Shown: positions 26,901-34,890, counted from the first letter of the stretch. The stretch: DNA of 64,000 nucleotides from Cedecea selenatireducens (GCF_042138895.1 NZ_JBHIKW010000002.1:477808-541807), one strand, 5' to 3'. Notes: generated from the sequence alone by a model not told the origin. Program-made: numbers and translations.

Positions 26901-27880
26901 TTGGCACCGCGCCCGGTAGCGCCTTCGTCACGGATTTCACCGCCGGAACCCGTTGCTGCACCCGGCCACGGGGAGATAGCGGTCGGGTGGTTGTGGGTTT
27001 CAACCTTCATCAGGATATGCGCCTCTTCCTGATGGAAGTCGTAGCGCCCCGCCTCACGATCGGCGAAGAAGCGCCCCACGGCTGAACCTTCCATGACCGC
27101 CGCGTTGTCTTTATAGGCAGACAGCACGTAATCCGGCGTTTTCTCGAAGGTATTTTTGATCATCTTGAACAGGGACTTCGGCTGCTTCTGCCCGTCGATA
27201 ATCCAGTCGGCGTTAAAGATTTTATGGCGACAGTGTTCGGAGTTCGCCTGAGCAAACATGTACAGTTCGATGTCGTTCGGGTTGCGGCCAAGCTTGCTGA
27301 ACGCATCCTGCAGGTAGTCGATTTCGTCTTCCGCCAGCGCCAGGCCCAGACGGATATTCGCCTCCACCAGCGCGTTACGCCCTTTGCCGAGCAGGTCAAC
27401 GCTCTGCACCGGAGCGGGCTGCTGCCGGGTAAACAGCTGCTGCGCATCGTTCAGAGAGGTAAACACGCTCTCCATCATGCGGTCGTGCAGCAGCGCGGCA
27501 ACGTCCTGCAGCTGTTCGGCGGTCAGCGTGCTGCCGGTAACGTACCAGGCCACGCCGCGCTCAAGGCGCTTAATCTGTGGCAGATCGCAGTTGTGGGCAA
27601 TGTCGGTGGCTTTAGAAGACCAGGGGGAGATGGTGCCAGGGCGCGGGGTGACCAGCAGCAAGGTTCCTTCAGGCGCATGTTCTGCGAGAGTTGGACCATA
27701 CTTCAACAGCCGCTGCAGGCGAGCAAGCTCATCAGCGTTCAGCGGAGCTTCGAGGTCGGCAAAATGAACATACTCGGCATAAATGTCGCTTACCGGGAGG
27801 TTAGCATCGTTAAAACGGGCCAGGAGTTTGTTAATACGAAATGCCGAAAGAGCAGGCGAACCACGCAGAATTTCCATCAT
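23993..27880 (-). CDS. purL: Phosphoribosylformylglycinamidine synthase
   Basis: 1295 residues, the E. coli PurL length, starting MMEILRGSPALSAFRINKL. It makes formylglycinamidine ribonucleotide from FGAR, glutamine and ATP in purine synthesis. The N-terminal and central parts hold the two AIRS-like halves (VETHNHPTAISPWPGAATG; FIHDVGAGGLSNAMPELV), and the C-terminal glutaminase has the catalytic cysteine in GVCNGCQMM and the His-Glu end in HPERVFR. GAGAG precedes the start; a PurR box and a TATAAT-type -10 are upstream. mltF is divergent. Confidence 0.98.
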   Translation of the reverse strand: MMEILRGSPALSAFRINKLLARFNDANLPVSDIYAEYVHFADLEAPLNADELARLQRLLKYGPTLAEHAPEGTLLLVTPRPGTISPWSSKATDIAHNCDLPQIKRLERGVAWYVTGSTLTAEQLQDVAALLHDRMMESVFTSLNDAQQLFTRQQPAPVQSVDLLGKGRNALVEANIRLGLALAEDEIDYLQDAFSKLGRNPNDIELYMFAQANSEHCRHKIFNADWIIDGQKQPKSLFKMIKNTFEKTPDYVLSAYKDNAAVMEGSAVGRFFADREAGRYDFHQEEAHILMKVETHNHPTAISPWPGAATGSGGEIRDEGATGRGAKPKAGLVGFSVSNLRIPGFEQPWEQDFGKPDRIVTALDIMTEGPLGGAAFNNEFGRPALTGYFRTYEEQVNSHNGVELRGYHKPIMLAGGIGNIRADHVQKGEITPGAKLIVLGGPAMNIGLGGGAASSMASGQSDADLDFASVQRDNPEMERRCQEVIDRCWQMGEDNPILFIHDVGAGGLSNAMPELVSDGGRGGRFELRDILNDEPGMSPLEVWCNESQERYVLAVAPEQLPLFDELCRRERAPYAVIGEATTEQHLTLNDSHFDNQPIDMPLDVLLGKTPKMERNVETLKAKGEVFNSSEISIADAVKRVLHLPTVAEKTFLVTIGDRTVTGMVSRDQMVGPWQIPVANCAVTTASLDSYYGEAMSIGERAPVALLDFAASGRLAVGEALTNIAATQIGSLKRIKLSANWMAAAGHPGEDAGLYEAVKAVGEELCPALGITIPVGKDSMSMKTRWQEGNEQREMTSPLSLVITAFARVEDVRGTVTPQLGTEDNALLLIDLGKGHNALGATALSQVYRQLGDKPADVRSVEQLKGFWDAMQALVADRKLLAWHDRSDGGLLVTLAEMAFTGHCGVDVDIAGLGSDRLAALFNEELGGVIQVRAEDREGVEALLAEHGLADCVHYLGKAVEGDRFTISADGHAVFSESRTTLRMWWAETTWQMQRLRDNPACADEEHNAKANDNDPGLNVKLNFDIKEDIAAPFIATGARPKVAILREQGVNSHVEMAAAFHRAGFDAIDVHMSDLLAGRTGLESFHTLVACGGFSYGDVLGAGEGWAKSILFNARVRDEFETFFHRPETLALGVCNGCQMMSNLRELIPGSDLWPRFVRNQSDRFEARFSLVEVTSSPSLLLQGMAGSHMPIAVSHGEGRVEVRDAAHLAALESKGLVALRFVDNFANVTETYPANPNGSPNGITAVSNESGRVTIMMPHPERVFRTVSNSWHPAEWGEDSPWMRIFRNARKQLG

Positions 27881-27947
27881 TAAAGATCTCTCGTCTTCAG
27901 GGCGAAGGGGGGAAAACGGGCGTCATTATAGAGAATCCTCCGCCGTG

Positions 27948-27963
27948 ACGAAACCGTTTGCGT
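27948..27963 (-). promoter_or_regulatory. PurR operator of purL
   Basis: The minus strand reads ACGCAAACGGTTTCGT, two mismatches from the PurR consensus and, from memory, the same as the E. coli purL operator. A TATAAT box on the minus strand lies at 27924-27929, about 20 bp closer to the gene. Confidence 0.85.
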
Positions 27964-28128
27964 AGAAATAACAGCAGAAGTTTTTATTGCACGAAAAGTA
28001 AACGATATATTCTTAAAAGTTGCTTACTGGCGTTTTCTTACGCAAAATGCGCCTCATTCACTCACGGGGTTCAGACAAATCATGTTTATTGTTGGCTAAG
28101 GCTTATCCTGCTGCAGAATGTTATCTAT

Positions 28129-29679
28129 TTGAAAAGAATAAAGATTAATTATCTGCTTATCGGTATCGTCACCTTGTTGCTGGCAGTGGCATTATGGCCC
28201 TCCATTCCAGGTTTCAATCAGGCCGAAAACCGTATCGCCGCGATAAAAGCGCGGGGGGTTCTGCGCGTCAGTACCATTTCATCGCCGCTCACCTGGACGA
28301 TGATTAACGGCAAGGCGACCGGACTTGATTATGAGCTCGCCAGCGAGTTTGCAGATTACCTGGGCGTGAAGCTCAAAGTCGTGGTACGGCCAAACATCAA
28401 CGCGTTGTTCGACGACCTGGACAATGACAAAGCCGACCTGCTTGCCGCCGGGCTGGTGTATAACTCGCGCCGCAGCAGCGATTACCAGGCAGGGCCAACC
28501 TATTACTCGGTTTCGCAGCAAATGGTTTACCGCGTGGGCAGCCCACGTCCGAAGTCACTTGGCGGCGTCAAACCTTCGCAGCTGGTGCTCTCTTCCGGCC
28601 AGGCTGTGGTGAGCGATCTGCAAAAGCTAAAGGAAAGCCAGTATCCCGATCTTAGTTGGAGCATTGACGCCAAACAGACCAGTAATCAGCTTCTGCAGCA
28701 GGTGGTGGACGGTAATATCGCCTTTACTATCTCTGATAGTATCGCCATCAGTATTTTCCAGCGCGTACATCCTCAGCTGGCCGTCGCTCTGGACGTGACC
28801 GATGAACAGCCTGTTACCTGGTTTTCGGCGCGTGACGGCGACGACAGCATGAGCGCCGCCCTGCTCGATTTCTACAATCAGATTAGCAGCAACGGCACAC
28901 TGGCAAGGCTTGAGGAAAAATATCTCGGCCATATCGGTGATTTTGATTACGTCGATACCCGAACCTTCCTGAATGCGGTGGATGCAGTTCTGCCGGACCT
29001 TCAGCCGCTGTTTGAAAAATACGCCGACGAAATCGACTGGCCGCTGCTGGCCGCAATCTCCTATCAGGAATCCCACTGGGATACCCACGCTACTTCGCCA
29101 ACCGGCGTGCGCGGGATGATGATGTTGACGAAAAATACAGCACAGAGTCTTGGGGTCGTCGACAGGCTGGATGCAGAGCAAAGCATCAGCGGCGGCAGCC
29201 GTTATCTGAAAGATATGATGAGCAAAGTGCCGAGCTCAGTCCCGGAATACGAACGCATCTGGTTCGCGCTGGCGGCCTACAACATGGGCTATGCCCATAT
29301 GCTCGATGCTCGTCAGCTGACGGCAAAACAGAAAGGCAACCCGGACAGCTGGGCCGATGTGAAGACACGCCTGCCGCTGCTTAGCCTTAAGCCTTATTAC
29401 AGCAAAACAACCTATGGATATGCTCGTGGACACGAGGCTTACGCGTATGTGGAAAACATCCGCAAGTATCAGCTTAGTCTGGAAGGGTATTTACAGGAGA
29501 AAGAGAAAAAAACGGCTCAGGTGGACAAATTTGCCGAGGCTTACCCTGCGGTCGCCCCGATAGAGCTGGCTAATCCGACCTATGGGCCTTTTCCTTTAGG
29601 GCCTTTTTCTCAAGACGACGAGCGCGAAAAAAATCGCTCAGCATGGCTGAGCACTCTGACGCGAGCACCCCTTCACTGA
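28129..29679 (+). CDS. mltF: Membrane-bound lytic murein transglycosylase F
   Basis: 516 residues if the TTG at 28129 is the start (E. coli MltF has 518). A membrane anchor or signal segment lies at about 7-25, a solute-binding-protein-like domain at about 45-270 and a lysozyme-like SLT domain at about 290-440 with the catalytic glutamate in AISYQESHWD and the AYNMGYAHM motif. It cleaves peptidoglycan to 1,6-anhydromuropeptides in the periplasm. The frame is open upstream to 27958 but that region is not homologous. The 3' end overlaps tadA on the other strand by 110 bp. Confidence 0.93.
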   Translation: MKRIKINYLLIGIVTLLLAVALWPSIPGFNQAENRIAAIKARGVLRVSTISSPLTWTMINGKATGLDYELASEFADYLGVKLKVVVRPNINALFDDLDNDKADLLAAGLVYNSRRSSDYQAGPTYYSVSQQMVYRVGSPRPKSLGGVKPSQLVLSSGQAVVSDLQKLKESQYPDLSWSIDAKQTSNQLLQQVVDGNIAFTISDSIAISIFQRVHPQLAVALDVTDEQPVTWFSARDGDDSMSAALLDFYNQISSNGTLARLEEKYLGHIGDFDYVDTRTFLNAVDAVLPDLQPLFEKYADEIDWPLLAAISYQESHWDTHATSPTGVRGMMMLTKNTAQSLGVVDRLDAEQSISGGSRYLKDMMSKVPSSVPEYERIWFALAAYNMGYAHMLDARQLTAKQKGNPDSWADVKTRLPLLSLKPYYSKTTYGYARGHEAYAYVENIRKYQLSLEGYLQEKEKKTAQVDKFAEAYPAVAPIELANPTYGPFPLGPFSQDDEREKNRSAWLSTLTRAPLH

Positions 29680-30073
29680 CCTGCACCTGATGGTTCATCC
29701 CGGGATGGCCGAGTACGTCCATCAGCGAACCAATTGCGCCCGTTTTGGCGTCACGCGCGCCAAACACTAAGCGGCCAATGCGGCTGTGCACCATCGCCCC
29801 TGCGCACATGACGCAAGGTTCAAGCGTGACGTAGAGCGTGGTATCCAGCAGACGATAGTTTTGCAGCACCAGTCCGCCCTGGCGAAGCGCCATAATTTCA
29901 GCATGGGCCGTAGGGTCGTGACGGCCTATAGGGCGATTCCAGCCTTCACCAATGACCTGGTTGTTATGCACCAGCACCGCGCCGACGGGCACTTCACCTT
30001 CATCCCACGCCCGCTGAGCGAGGGTCAGGGCATGACGCATCCAGTGTTCATGGGTAAATTCTGTCTCTGACAC
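29570..30073 (-). CDS. tadA: tRNA-specific adenosine deaminase TadA
   Basis: 167 residues from a GTG at 30073, the E. coli length; GGAGAG lies six bases before it, while the longer frame from 30130 has no such site. The zinc and catalytic motifs of the cytidine/adenosine deaminase fold are clear: HAEIMAL with the proton-shuttling Glu, and PCVMCAG. TadA turns A34 of tRNA-Arg(ACG) into inosine. The coding 3' end runs 110 bp into the opposite strand of mltF; the tail is Lys- and Arg-rich. Confidence 0.96.
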   Translation of the reverse strand: MSETEFTHEHWMRHALTLAQRAWDEGEVPVGAVLVHNNQVIGEGWNRPIGRHDPTAHAEIMALRQGGLVLQNYRLLDTTLYVTLEPCVMCAGAMVHSRIGRLVFGARDAKTGAIGSLMDVLGHPGMNHQVQVSEGVLASECSAMLSDFFRARRLEKKALKEKAHRSD

Positions 30074-30136
30074 AACGCTCTCCGCGGCATAAGTGGGCGG
30101 CGCATTATACACACCGCTTAACGGATTCAAAACGCC

Positions 30137-30775
30137 CTACTCGAGCTGCTGCAACTCTCCCTGCGGCGTGACGCGCCAGCGATGCTCGCAGAAATACAGC
30201 AGCGGATTGTCCTGATGGCTGTCGCTGTAGCCGCTGTAAAGCCGCAGCGGGGCTCCTATGTGCTGCTCCAGCTGAACCACTTTTTCATGGCCGAGGCAGC
30301 GAAGGGTAACAATCCACCCTCCATAGCCTCGTGCAATCTGCGTGGCAATCACCTTCACCTCCGGCAGCCACGGCGTATCAAAATAGACCTTCTCAACCAA
30401 CGGCTGAGGCGAGCCTGTAATCAGCCAGACGTCAGCATTCGCGCTGTGCAAATAGTCCGTCAGCCGCTGCTGGACAACGGGAAATGCCTTCACCTTCTTG
30501 CGAAACCAGACTGCGAAATCGCTCTGCAGTTGCTGCAGGCGAGCCTCACTTCGCCCAAACGTCGCGCCCCACAGCAGCAGGCTCATCGGCTGGCGGGCAG
30601 CGCTACCTTGAATAAGCATCATGCCTCCGACCAGAGGCAGCAGTAAAACCACCAGCAGCGCGTTCAACGGCAGACGGCGCAGGAGGTAAAACAGAAAACT
30701 GCCGAACATGTCCTGCTGATGTAAGGTGCCATCCAAATCAAAAAAGACGACGCGGCGCGGGTGGTGGGTAGTCAA
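30137..30775 (-). CDS. pgpC: Phosphatidylglycerophosphatase C
   Basis: 212 residues of the HAD superfamily, starting TTHHPRRVVFFDLDGTLHQQD (motif DLDGT near residue 13) with a hydrophobic segment at about 37-57 that anchors it in the inner membrane, motif LITGSP near residue 120 and YSGYSDSHQDNPLL near the end. It removes phosphate from phosphatidylglycerophosphate, as PgpA and PgpB do. The start is a TTG, supported by AAAGGAG six bases upstream and by homology. It lies 63 bp before tadA in the same direction. Confidence 0.94.
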   Translation of the reverse strand: MTTHHPRRVVFFDLDGTLHQQDMFGSFLFYLLRRLPLNALLVVLLLPLVGGMMLIQGSAARQPMSLLLWGATFGRSEARLQQLQSDFAVWFRKKVKAFPVVQQRLTDYLHSANADVWLITGSPQPLVEKVYFDTPWLPEVKVIATQIARGYGGWIVTLRCLGHEKVVQLEQHIGAPLRLYSGYSDSHQDNPLLYFCEHRWRVTPQGELQQLE

Positions 30776-30984
30776 TACGGGCTCCTTTAAGACTCGCGTT
30801 CACAAAATTATGCTCCCTTAAAGCCTAACAGATAGCCTCATGGTTTTCCGCGAGCAATCCTGGCCCGCAGCCCACGACACATCAGAATATTTAATTCGGT
30901 AACATTGCTCTATAATGGAATTTATAATTCGCTCAGATGCTTATACAGGCAAGTCGTTATCGGAATTGCCGTCCCGGAGGTGAA

Positions 30985-31833
30985 ATGAACTGTTTACTGC
31001 GCATTCGAAGCCGTTACGCCATGCTGGCCCAGAGTGACCGCAAGCTGGCCGACTTTCTGCTCGCCGAGCCCGATCGTGCACGCCATCTCAGTTCACAGCA
31101 GCTGGCGGAAGAAGCCGGCGTCAGCCAGTCCAGCGTCGTAAAATTCGCGCAGAAGCTCGGGTTCAAAGGCTTTCCAGCGATGAAGCTGGCCATCAGCGAA
31201 GCGCTCGCCAGCGGCCAAAATCCTAACTCCGTGCCGGTGCATAACCAAATTTTAGGGGATGACCCGCTGCGGCTTGTTGGGGAGAAGTTGATTAAAGAGA
31301 ATATCGCGGCGATGCACGCCACGCTGGATATCAATGCGGAAGAGAAGCTGCTGGCGAGCGTTTCACTGCTGCGCAATGCGCGGCGCGTGATGCTGGTGGG
31401 AATAGGCGCCTCTGGCCTTGTAGCGAAGAATTTTTCGTGGAAGTTAATGAAGATTGGCATTCACGCCGTCGCCGAGCAGGATATGCATGCCCTACTGGCA
31501 ACCGTACAGGCAATGACGCCGGAAGACGTGCTGCTCGCCATTTCCTATTCGGGCGAGCGCCGGGAGATAAATCTGGCCGCCGATGAAGCGCTTAACGCAG
31601 GCGCGAAAATCCTCGCCATTACCGGATTCACGCCTAACGCTTTACAGCAACGCGCCAGCCTGTGTCTCTACACCATCGCAGAAGAACAGGCGACGCGTAG
31701 CGCGGCCATCTCCTCCACTAGCGCCCAGATGATGCTGACAGACCTGCTATTTATGGCGCTGGTGCAGCAGGATCTGGAAAACGCGCCGGAGCGGATTCGC
31801 CAGAGCGAGGCGTTGGTGAGGAAGCTGGTTTAG
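30985..31833 (+). CDS. yfhH: YfhH, RpiR/MurR-family transcriptional regulator
   Basis: 282 residues, as in E. coli YfhH. N-terminal RpiR helix-turn-helix (SSQQLAEEAGVSQSSVVKFAQKLG, residues about 36-60) and a C-terminal SIS sugar-phosphate domain (VMLVGIGASGLVAKNFSWKL, SYSGERREI). The start at 30985 has a near-ideal GGAGGTGA site; the frame continues 16 codons upstream without homology. Its ligand and targets are unknown. It is the last core gene before the prophage remnant. Confidence 0.93.
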   Translation: MNCLLRIRSRYAMLAQSDRKLADFLLAEPDRARHLSSQQLAEEAGVSQSSVVKFAQKLGFKGFPAMKLAISEALASGQNPNSVPVHNQILGDDPLRLVGEKLIKENIAAMHATLDINAEEKLLASVSLLRNARRVMLVGIGASGLVAKNFSWKLMKIGIHAVAEQDMHALLATVQAMTPEDVLLAISYSGERREINLAADEALNAGAKILAITGFTPNALQQRASLCLYTIAEEQATRSAAISSTSAQMMLTDLLFMALVQQDLENAPERIRQSEALVRKLV

Positions 31834-32046
31834 GGAGAAATTGACACAGGGATAGAACTCCCGGCAATCAATAATACTATTGGATGATAATATCACCCAA
31901 TGTTTCCGGCTACTCAACATCAGAGCTGTTAATTCTCAATCTACGATCACATATAAAAAACCTTCGTTTTAGGTAACATCCATAGCGCTATCGTTAATCA
32001 CATAAGGAAGGTAGAAAAGCCACAACCAAACCCGAAAGGAAGAAGG
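31834..32046. other. Gene-free left flank of the prophage remnant
   Basis: No homology to core genes is recognised after the yfhH stop. AT-rich; no tRNA, integrase or convincing attachment repeat is seen. Core sequence presumably ends somewhere here. Confidence 0.4.
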
Positions 32047-32223
32047 ATGAGCACAAACGATCTGACCACCGTTGAACTGGGAAAAATTCGTGCCGAAATC
32101 GCAAAGCGGTTAGCATCAACCTCAAAGCTAAACAGAAAATCAGCGTGGTACCAATTGTCATGCAGCCGTAACGGCCTTCCTGCTCAAACCGATTTGACAC
32201 GGAGTTCTTTCGGGGGCTTTTAA
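32047..32223 (+). CDS. Small phage-type protein, probably truncated
   Basis: A 58-residue frame with a strong AAGGAAGAAGG site before the ATG. The first half (MSTNDLTTVELGKIRAEIAK) resembles small phage or plasmid proteins that continue as RAEIAKLMAETAKINRE and then cross the membrane; here no membrane segment follows, so the 3' half is probably lost or frameshifted. Function unknown. A longer antisense frame exists in the same place but lacks any recognisable feature. Confidence 0.35.
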   Translation: MSTNDLTTVELGKIRAEIAKRLASTSKLNRKSAWYQLSCSRNGLPAQTDLTRSSFGGF

Positions 32224-32279
32224 GAGGTTAATTATACGGCTAGTCGAAGAATACTCGCCCCACTCCAGCACAACTTTAA

Positions 32280-32489
32280 GCGCGAGAAATCGAGCCAGGA
32301 TACTCTTGTAACCAAATAGCAGATCTGGCAGGTGTTGCTAGCAAAAACTGCTGGGGAAAATACACAGATGGCGCAAAACCGCGTATCATATCCCTCCACA
32401 TCCTCTTCTTCATAGATACTCAGTGGGCTCGAAAATACTGGGAAAAATGCACGATATTGGTGCTAAGGTTTAAACACAAAAATGATTAG
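32280..32489 (+). pseudogene. Possible remnant of a regulator-like gene
   Basis: An open frame without a start codon reads REIEPGYSCNQIADLAGV and further WGKYTDGAKPR, which looks like the helix-turn-helix end of a small phage or plasmid regulator. It begins right after a stop codon and runs into the acetyltransferase start. The call rests on pattern only. Confidence 0.2.
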
Positions 32490-32991
32490 ATATTATTTTT
32501 ACTTGCTCAAGAAAAAATTAGAACCCAAAAAAGCCAGGTTATTTTTCAATACATCATATTCGTCTCGGAGAAAGAAAAACAAGATACTCTCTAAGGCCGG
32601 AATTAAAATTGATAATAAATCATCTATAGTAGCGCCTTTTTATTTTGAATTTGGAAATATACATTTTTCCGGTGAAGTGCTTGTTAATGTTGGATGTAAC
32701 TTCCTTGATAATGAGATGATAACAATAAAAACAGGAACCATGATTGGCCCCAACGTAACGTTAACCACGGTCAGTCACCATGTAGAACCGGCTTTGCGAC
32801 ATGGTGTAAACATTCTAGCTCCGATAAACATAGGGGAAAACGTATGGATCGGCGCAGGTGCCGTCGTGTTGCCCGGCATAACTATTGGAGATAACAGCGT
32901 TATTGCTGCGAACAGCGTTGTAACAACAAATGTTCCCGCTAACTCCATGTATGCTGGAACACCTGCTATATACAAAAGAGATCTAAGCTAA
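32482..32991 (+). CDS. Left-handed beta-helix acyltransferase (NodL/maltose-acetyltransferase type)
   Basis: 169 residues. The N-terminal third is basic and AT-rich; the rest shows hexapeptide repeats typical of left-handed beta-helix O-acetyltransferases (VGCNFLDNEMITIKTGTMIG, INIGENVWIGAGAVVLPGITIGDNSVIAANSVVTT) and ends NSMYAGTPAIYKRD, the usual family end. The catalytic-type histidine is in TVSHHVEP. The acceptor is probably a sugar on lipopolysaccharide or another surface glycan. Base composition is clearly lower in GC than the neighbours, a sign of recent transfer. It points away from the tail genes, next to Tfa, a common site for phage cargo. Confidence 0.75.
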   Translation: MIRYYFYLLKKKLEPKKARLFFNTSYSSRRKKNKILSKAGIKIDNKSSIVAPFYFEFGNIHFSGEVLVNVGCNFLDNEMITIKTGTMIGPNVTLTTVSHHVEPALRHGVNILAPINIGENVWIGAGAVVLPGITIGDNSVIAANSVVTTNVPANSMYAGTPAIYKRDLS

Positions 32992-33012
32992 TGCTGGATA
33001 GCCTATCCAACA

Positions 33013-33375
33013 TTAATTTTTTACGCTGAAACACCAGGCCTTACCATTCCATTTCTGATAGACCCCATCGGGAGATAAAGAGGTTGAGTGGTCAGGTAAA
33101 GGGCCAATTTCTGTGACAGTGATTGCATTGCCTGTTCTGGTGTCATAAACAGTTTTGCTCCGATGATCCTCTACCAGAGTCCAGAGCAATTTTTTTTCAT
33201 CAAAAATCGCCACATGATTATCTGGAATTTTCGGCGGTTCAATGTCTGTGCAATATGCTGGTAACCCAGTATGTGGCGCTATATAAGCATCACCAGCACC
33301 GATAAACTCTTGGGTATCTGCACGCAGATTATAAATTTTAATAGTTTGTGCTGCTTCATTCATTTTAAATGACAT
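33013..33375 (-). CDS. Tail fibre assembly protein (Tfa family)
   Basis: 120 residues. The middle DHRSKTVYDTRTGNAITVTEIG and PDGVYQKWNGKAW are the hallmark of the caudoviral tail-fibre assembly chaperones, which help the fibre trimer fold. The usual C-terminal helical tail is missing, so this is a short version or a truncated one. It lies 30 bp behind the broken tail fibre gene in the same direction, the normal order. Confidence 0.82.
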   Translation of the reverse strand: MSFKMNEAAQTIKIYNLRADTQEFIGAGDAYIAPHTGLPAYCTDIEPPKIPDNHVAIFDEKKLLWTLVEDHRSKTVYDTRTGNAITVTEIGPLPDHSTSLSPDGVYQKWNGKAWCFSVKN

Positions 33376-33405
33376 AATTATTTATCCAGATTTATAACCG
33401 GAAAA

Positions 33406-34114
33406 TTATGCAAGCTTCACAATGTAGTTAAATGCCATATTTTTTACGGTGTTTTCTGTATTACCGACAGCATCAACAGTGACGGTATGGCCATGGCTAC
33501 CGGCAGCATCCGTTGAAGATACTGTGGTATTTATTCCCATCATAAATCCCGTTATTCACTGGTACCTTCCATTCATAAGCTGGGTAATTTTGAATAGCAT
33601 GAGAATGCTGACCTTGCGCATCTGTTCCTTTAGTTCCCAAGTCGGTAGCCGCTGCACTCGCCGTGTGGTTATGCAATTTAATACCGTCAGCTTCAGCGCA
33701 GAGGACAGCACGCCCGTTAACGGGCTTACCTTTTATCATCTGCCCACGCATATCTGGGATAACGGCGTTGGGATAGGCAATCGCAAGGTTGGGATATTGC
33801 TCCGGGTCAAATGGCCGGCCTGAAAGCGTAACGGTGGCTTGTTTTGCCACCTGGGTGACCGCATTTTTCAATATGCTGGCAAAATTGTTAATGTCGCCGT
33901 CATCCAACACATCTGCATCGGCTACTTCTGAGATAAATTGTGCTAACCCAGCCGCGCAAAATGTTCCCTGGCGCAACGCTTTATTCACCTGAGCGCTGCT
34001 GGCCTTACCGCCGGCAAAGCCGCTTAACAGCGCGGGCAAATTTTCCCATTCATTTTACGGCGTGACGTTGGCGTCAGGCCGGGTTGTAAAAGGTTTACAC
34101 TGATTTGTAGCCAT
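33406..34114 (-). pseudogene. Phage tail fibre gene with a stop codon and a frameshift
   Basis: The gene starts ATG at 34114 (MATNQCKPFTTRPDANVTP), after GAGAGGAAA, but meets TAA at 34055-34057 (codon 20). The same frame then continues EWENLPALLSGFAGGKASSAQ and runs to about 33530, where the reading frame shifts within the A/T string AATAAAT: the C-terminal phage pattern SSTDAAGSHGHTVTVDAVGN and AFNYIVKLA is in another frame, ending at 33406. The pieces with LHNHTASAAATDLGTKGTD and GQHSHAI are typical of fibre tips that end in Ala-Gly-His-rich repeats. No full-length protein can be made. Confidence 0.82.
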
Positions 34115-34345
34115 TAGAGTTTCCTCTCCCATGCGCCGTCGTCAAAACCGGCGATATAGTGATTGTTGATATCAAAACCAAAGAATTTGCCGCCCTGAGA
34201 CGGCGCTTCAACCGAAGGTGTCTGAATATCCCCCGCCCAGACTCCCGCCGCTTGCCGAAACCAGGTCACCAGATGACGTATTGCGCACCACAATAGTGTT
34301 CCGTCCCCACATCGCGGAAGAGAGCGTTTGAGCGTTGTAGGCCTG
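34114..34345 (-). pseudogene. Remnant of a phage structural gene (3' end)
   Basis: The frame ending GGKFFGFDINNHYIAGFDDG and WERKL stops at 34114-34116, its TAA overlapping the tail fibre ATG. Upstream this frame turns into unlikely sequence around 34240, where another frame (YNAQTLSSAMWGRNTIVVRN) looks more protein-like. The stretch is probably a deletion scar or frameshifted end of a lost tail or baseplate gene, joined directly to the neck-protein gene. I cannot name the family. Confidence 0.45.
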
Positions 34346-34347
34346 CA

Positions 34348-34845
34348 TCAGCTTTTGTTCACCGGGGAGGTTTTCATCAGCGTCACGGTGAGGGTGTAGC
34401 GGCGTAGCCACTGGTTGTTGATAAATTCAGGGTCCGGCGTGATTTCACCGCACTGCAAAAATGTGAGATCCAGCCTGTTCAGCTCGGCGTTGTTTTGCGG
34501 CACGTTCAGGCCATCGCGAAATAGAGCAGCCACCGCCTGGGCTCCTGGACCATAAAAGCTGCAGGTGACGTCAACGGATTCGGTGCTTTGCAGCACGCTC
34601 TGGTCGCTGTCCTGCGAATGGAAGAAAGGCGTTTCAGCCTGCTTCACGTTGGTAAAAAAGTCACACCAGGTAATGCCAGCTTCCGGCGTGGCGGGCGGTG
34701 GATCGCTCCACTTCGCCATCACCATTTCCGGCGGCAGGCCTGATACGCCGACTATCCAGCCTGTAAGATCCGCATCGAGTGCATCGTCGTAGTGTGGCGA
34801 TGCCCCCAACGGCGTCAGAAAGCCTGGACGCGTGGTGTCATTCAT
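34348..34845 (-). CDS. Phage neck terminator-like protein (gp12 family)
   Basis: 165 residues starting MNDTTRPGFLTPLGASPHYD with GGAGA ten bases upstream (a TTG four codons earlier is rejected). The pattern DLTGWIVGVSGLPPEMVMAKW, PQNNAELNRLDLTFLQCGEI and FINNQWLRRYTLTVTL fits the small neck/head-tail joining proteins of tailed phages. In an intact phage tail genes follow; here the next thing downstream is a scar and the tail fibre remnant, so a large deletion has removed the tail genes. Family assignment is from memory of similar sequences. Confidence 0.6.
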   Translation of the reverse strand: MNDTTRPGFLTPLGASPHYDDALDADLTGWIVGVSGLPPEMVMAKWSDPPPATPEAGITWCDFFTNVKQAETPFFHSQDSDQSVLQSTESVDVTCSFYGPGAQAVAALFRDGLNVPQNNAELNRLDLTFLQCGEITPDPEFINNQWLRRYTLTVTLMKTSPVNKS

Positions 34846-34857
34846 TGATTTCTCCAA

Positions 34858-34881
34858 AGAAAAACCGCCCGCAGGCGGTTA
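34858..34881 (-). terminator. Terminator after the lipase gene
   Basis: Stem AACCGCC/GGCGGTT with a four-base loop, followed on the minus strand by a T run. It stands between the lipase stop and the neck-protein gene. Confidence 0.85.
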
Positions 34882-34890
34882 GGTTCAGGC

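Noticed and set aside
27958..28128. N-terminal extension of mltF by 57 residues
   Set aside because: Composition unlike a protein, overlaps the purL operator, and E. coli MltF begins where the TTG at 28129 does.
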